64,000 nucleotides of DNA from Phocoena phocoena (Eukaryota > Chordata > Mammalia > Artiodactyla > Phocoenidae). The notes under the pieces were generated by a model, which ran no database searches, had not been told where the DNA came from, and saw only the letters and a program-made list of their open reading frames with translations. Position numbers and translations under genes: made by a program. The DNA lies in contig NC_089240.1 in assembly GCF_963924675.1 (NCBI RefSeq), positions 116,999,680 through 117,063,679 of the forward strand. The letters are read 5' to 3'. Below, in pieces: positions 60,871 to 64,000 of this stretch (its first letter is position 1; every line of letters starts with the position of its first letter).

Positions 60871-61384
60871 GCTGTTACCAAATGCAAGTTCGTGTGCCTA
60901 TGTCAGAGTTTGGAGTGCAGAACCCCAAACTCCACAAAGGGCTTCAGCAAAGCATTTTTAAAGGCCAGGTGAGGGGGCTGATCACAGGGTGTGTGATCAG
61001 CTCGCACACAATTCTCTTGATGGTGAAGTAACAGGGCAATTAACTTTCATCAGTCCTTAGGCGCCAGAAGGTCTAGGGGCTCCTGATCATCAAGTAGTTA
61101 ACTTCTTCCATTGCTGGTGGGTTTTAGCATCTGAAAAACTCAGGAAATATGCATGAGATACTATTGTCTGGGTACTTCAGAGAGGAACTACAGCAGAGGA
61201 TATGGGGGAGGGGTCTGTCCCCAGCAGGACCCGTAGCGTCCCGCTCGGGTTACATTATTTTTAAGACTCCAACCAAAATTACTTCCCCATCCTATCTAGA
61301 TGTCAGAAACTCAATCACTGACATTAATTCCCCGGAGTTAAAGCGCTGCCTCTGGCAATCCTTAGTTCAATGCCAGGTGCTGTG
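60871..61384. other. Unique DNA
   Basis: No gene or clear repeat. Confidence 0.35.
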
Positions 61385-61570
61385 CCAGTAATTTGGGACC
61401 CACTAGCTATGTGACCTCGTACAAACTACATAATCTCCCTCAACTTCAATTTTCTCATCTCTAAAGTCCATAAATACTATTCACTATTTCACTTGGCTGT
61501 CATGAGGATTAAATGAGATATATATAAAAATCATGCATGCCTAGTAAATAGTAAGTGCTCCGTAATCTAG
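61385..61570 (-). mobile_element. MIR SINE
   Basis: 'actagctatgtgacctcgtacaaactacataatctccctcaacttcaattttctcatc' and 'tgtcatgaggattaaatgag' are antisense MIR. Confidence 0.85.
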
Positions 61571-61839
61571 AAGCTACTATAATAATGATAATAATAACTA
61601 TGATCATTATTAAGGATGAATAAGACGTACCCTGGCTTAAAGGAATTCCCTACCTTGCCTAGATCATTCAACAAATGCTCCTTATGGGCTGCCAAGTACA
61701 AGACCCTGTTGAGTGCCCTAGGGTGGGGGTCTTCCAAGAAACCAGATGCCAAGACAAGAAGAAGGGCTGTCAACTGGGAAAGGAAGCATGCTGACCAGAG
61801 AGGTGGCTAGGTCTCAGGGACCATGAGTGCATCCTGCGA

Positions 61840-62060
61840 GATTCCATTTCCATTCAGTTCAATAAAGGGAGAACTAAAATATGACGACAGAAATCAAAAT
61901 AGTAGTTGCCTTTGAAGGGGGAATGATTAGAAAAGGACACAAGAAGACTTTCTGGCGTGATGAAAATATTCTATCATGTGGGTGTAAACATTTGTCAAAA
62001 TTCGTGGAGATGTACACCTAGGATTTGTTCACGTTGTATATAATCTTCAATTACACAAAA
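61840..62060 (+). mobile_element. Old L1 3' end
   Basis: 'aaaatattctatcatgtgggtgtaaacatttgtcaaaattcgtggagatgtacacctaggatttg' is typical of an ancient L1 3'UTR. Confidence 0.7.
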
Positions 62061-62161
62061 GGAAATTGGGTTCGTACCATTTTTTTAATAACTCTTTTAT
62101 ATATAATTTGGCCTCTGACCAGGCCTGCCTTTCACCAGAAGATTTTTTTCTTTCTTCCCAG

Positions 62162-62461
62162 GCCCTACTGACAGGCTCCATAAAGGACAGACATGTATAC
62201 CTGAGAATTCCTTTGGGCAACAGTGATTGTCCAAAACCAAATCTGAAGTCTCTGCGCAAGGCGGAGAGCAGGCAGGCCAAGCAAACGCCTCAGCTCAGCC
62301 CAGCCCCAATGCACCCCCTGGAACGTCAACCTAAACCTTACACCGACATAAGCCAAGGGTGCTGCCAGAGTTTAAAAGACTCAGCAAGGACACCTACTAC
62401 GCTCTGCCCACTGCCTGTGGGGAGGGTCTTAGCCAGTGACACTAATACCATTTCCATTTGA
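62162..62461 (+). other. Open frame behind a strong splice acceptor
   Basis: A classic acceptor (gatttttttctttcttcccag, AG at 62,160-62,161) precedes about 100 open codons ending at TGA near 62,459. The peptide is Pro/Ser/Lys-rich. No strong donor follows and an AATAAA is present at about 62,874, so a terminal exon is conceivable. No family recognised. Confidence 0.18.
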
Positions 62462-64000
62462 AAATCGATGCTATATGTAACGTACAAGGGCAGAGGCATG
62501 CGTAGGGCATGAGAACTGCTTAACAGTGATCTCAACGGACAGTCCTTCACATTTCCGTTGTGCCCCAAGAATCAAGAACTTATCTCTTTTCTAATATAAA
62601 ACTCCCATTTTCAGGATTAATACCCTGGAAAACAAGGCTTTAGAGAAACACAAATGGCCATCCAATTCAAGGAGGAATTCGACCTGCAGGCTGGAGTGGG
62701 GGGCATAATGATTACTATTTCACTTTCTTTAGGAAATTAGTGCCATTTACCCAGAAATTCACACCCCTAAGAAATGTTTCATCAAGATATGGCTTTCACC
62801 AAAGTGATAAAATGTCACGTTTTAAAATGTCAGAAATCTCATTCAAGTGAGTTCGTAGAACTGGTATATCACAAATAAATAAGCTACATCTAGAGTTGGT
62901 GAGGACTGACGAGGATGAACCACGCTACACAGGATGAGAAATCCTGCTGCTAACGTGTCTTCTGGATCCTCTGGATAGGGAAATGTAAATGGGTGGCTGC
63001 AGACAATGATTTATGCAGACATTTGTCTCTGCTAATTGCTAAAGCTATATTTATGTGCCCGATCCTCGCATTCCAAAGACCACTTAAGCTTAGCACGGTA
63101 ATAGACATGGAGGATCCCCTCCACCTGCCACACTTTAACTCATGGGAGGTTTTTTTTCCCTCTTTGAATTGTTTAATCTTGGCAATTATCTTGTATTCCT
63201 TTCAAATTTCTCAACTCCAAAAATACAAGCCATAATGAAGCAGACACTAGAAAGCCCTTTTATTGGATATATTTGAAGAGCTGCAACACATTCCGGTTGT
63301 TCTGTGTTGATTGTAATTCCCAGAATGAGGAGTTGATTTGAACATAAAACAGCACAGCTGCAAAGAGACCTGGAATGTTAAGTTTCCTCTCCCTAGTGAC
63401 TGCCTCAACAAATCAGCCCTCCAGCTTACCACCCAGACCCTGACTCCAGTTCTCTCCCAGTTCTGGCCCTGTGCTCAGAGCCACCATACATGTCCCTGCG
63501 CACGAGGCATGGACCTCAACCCCACAGCTCACTTTCTGCTCCTTGCTCATCCTGCAACATCCTTTCGGACTCCAACCTCCCTCACACCTCCAGCCCGAGG
63601 ATGCATCCTAACGCCTTTTAACAATTTGAACTGTACTGGCAAGAGACTTAGAGGAAGCAGAGCTAAGAAGATACAGTGCCCCTAACCCGCATCCCACTCC
63701 TGCTCCAGCCTGTCAGTAAAGAAGCTGCACACCACTGGAAATAATAATGACGAGGATTTGGGGACACTGTGCACTCATCTTCTGCACCTATCCCCAAGAA
63801 CAGACCAACGCATCTGATTAGAGATCTCCCTGGCCACAACCCCTCACTGAGGCTGTGATCACCATCTCGGCCACGGAAGCAAATCTGGGGCTTATGACAC
63901 TCCATAATACCGTACTGGTCCATGGTGACACGCACCAGGTGAAAAAACAAGCCCCTGTATGAGTAATAGGGAGATTATGATTGCTAGTTTTTTTTCTCTC
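62462..64000. other. Unique DNA, A/T-rich block at 62,985-63,235
   Basis: No gene or clear repeat. The A/T-rich block contains homeodomain-like words (tgatttatgc near 63,008 and ctaattgc near 63,033), which could mark an enhancer. 63,400-63,620 is C-rich. Confidence 0.35.

Overview
This is nuclear DNA from a mammal, almost certainly a cetacean (whale or dolphin). The main evidence is the repeat content. There are many tRNA-derived SINEs of the cetartiodactyl CHR type, including six copies of a young, GC-rich version with long A-tails that I know from whale and dolphin genomes. There are also L1 LINEs of the cetartiodactyl type, an 80-bp mariner MITE typical of this clade, and a deep background of mammal-wide MIR, L2, MER5-like, Tigger-like and MaLR fossils. 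There are no bacterial genes, operons or CRISPR arrays. Apart from LINE open frames, no long protein gene is visible.

Layout. 1-2.7 kb: a minus-strand L1 that runs off the left edge. 2.7-14.5 kb: mostly unique DNA with SINEs, a DNA-transposon relic whose end is triplicated as a 115-bp tandem, a MaLR-like LTR, an open minus-strand frame (7.8-8.3 kb), an old L1 3' end carrying a mariner MITE, and an ERV LTR. 14.6-23.0 kb: a nested stack. An LTR is split by an MLT1A-type LTR and by a nearly full-length L1 (15,132-22,740), and two SINEs sit inside the L1. 23-49 kb: unique DNA with MIR, L2, SINE and LTR fossils, including a candidate plus-strand exon at 24,681-24,859 and an ERV LTR nested in an MLT1A LTR (33.8-34.6 kb). 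49.25-54.34 kb: a 5'-truncated plus-strand L1 with clear target-site duplications. 54.3-58.6 kb: unique DNA with MER5-like, Tigger-like, MIR and old L1 fossils. 58.6-59.35 kb: one CpG island with GC boxes and a YY1-type motif, very likely a promoter of a gene I cannot name. 59.4-64 kb: mostly unique DNA.

Functionally the window reads as an intron or intergenic region beside one promoter. The three long LINEs all carry stop codons, frameshifts or damaged catalytic residues, so none looks able to move. The most useful observations are a double-tailed L1 that looks like a 3' transduction, the depth of nesting at 14.6-23 kb, the orphan CpG island, and two candidate exons (24.7 kb plus strand, 8.2 kb minus strand). 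I found no convincing new biological system. All family names come from sequence memory, not from a search.
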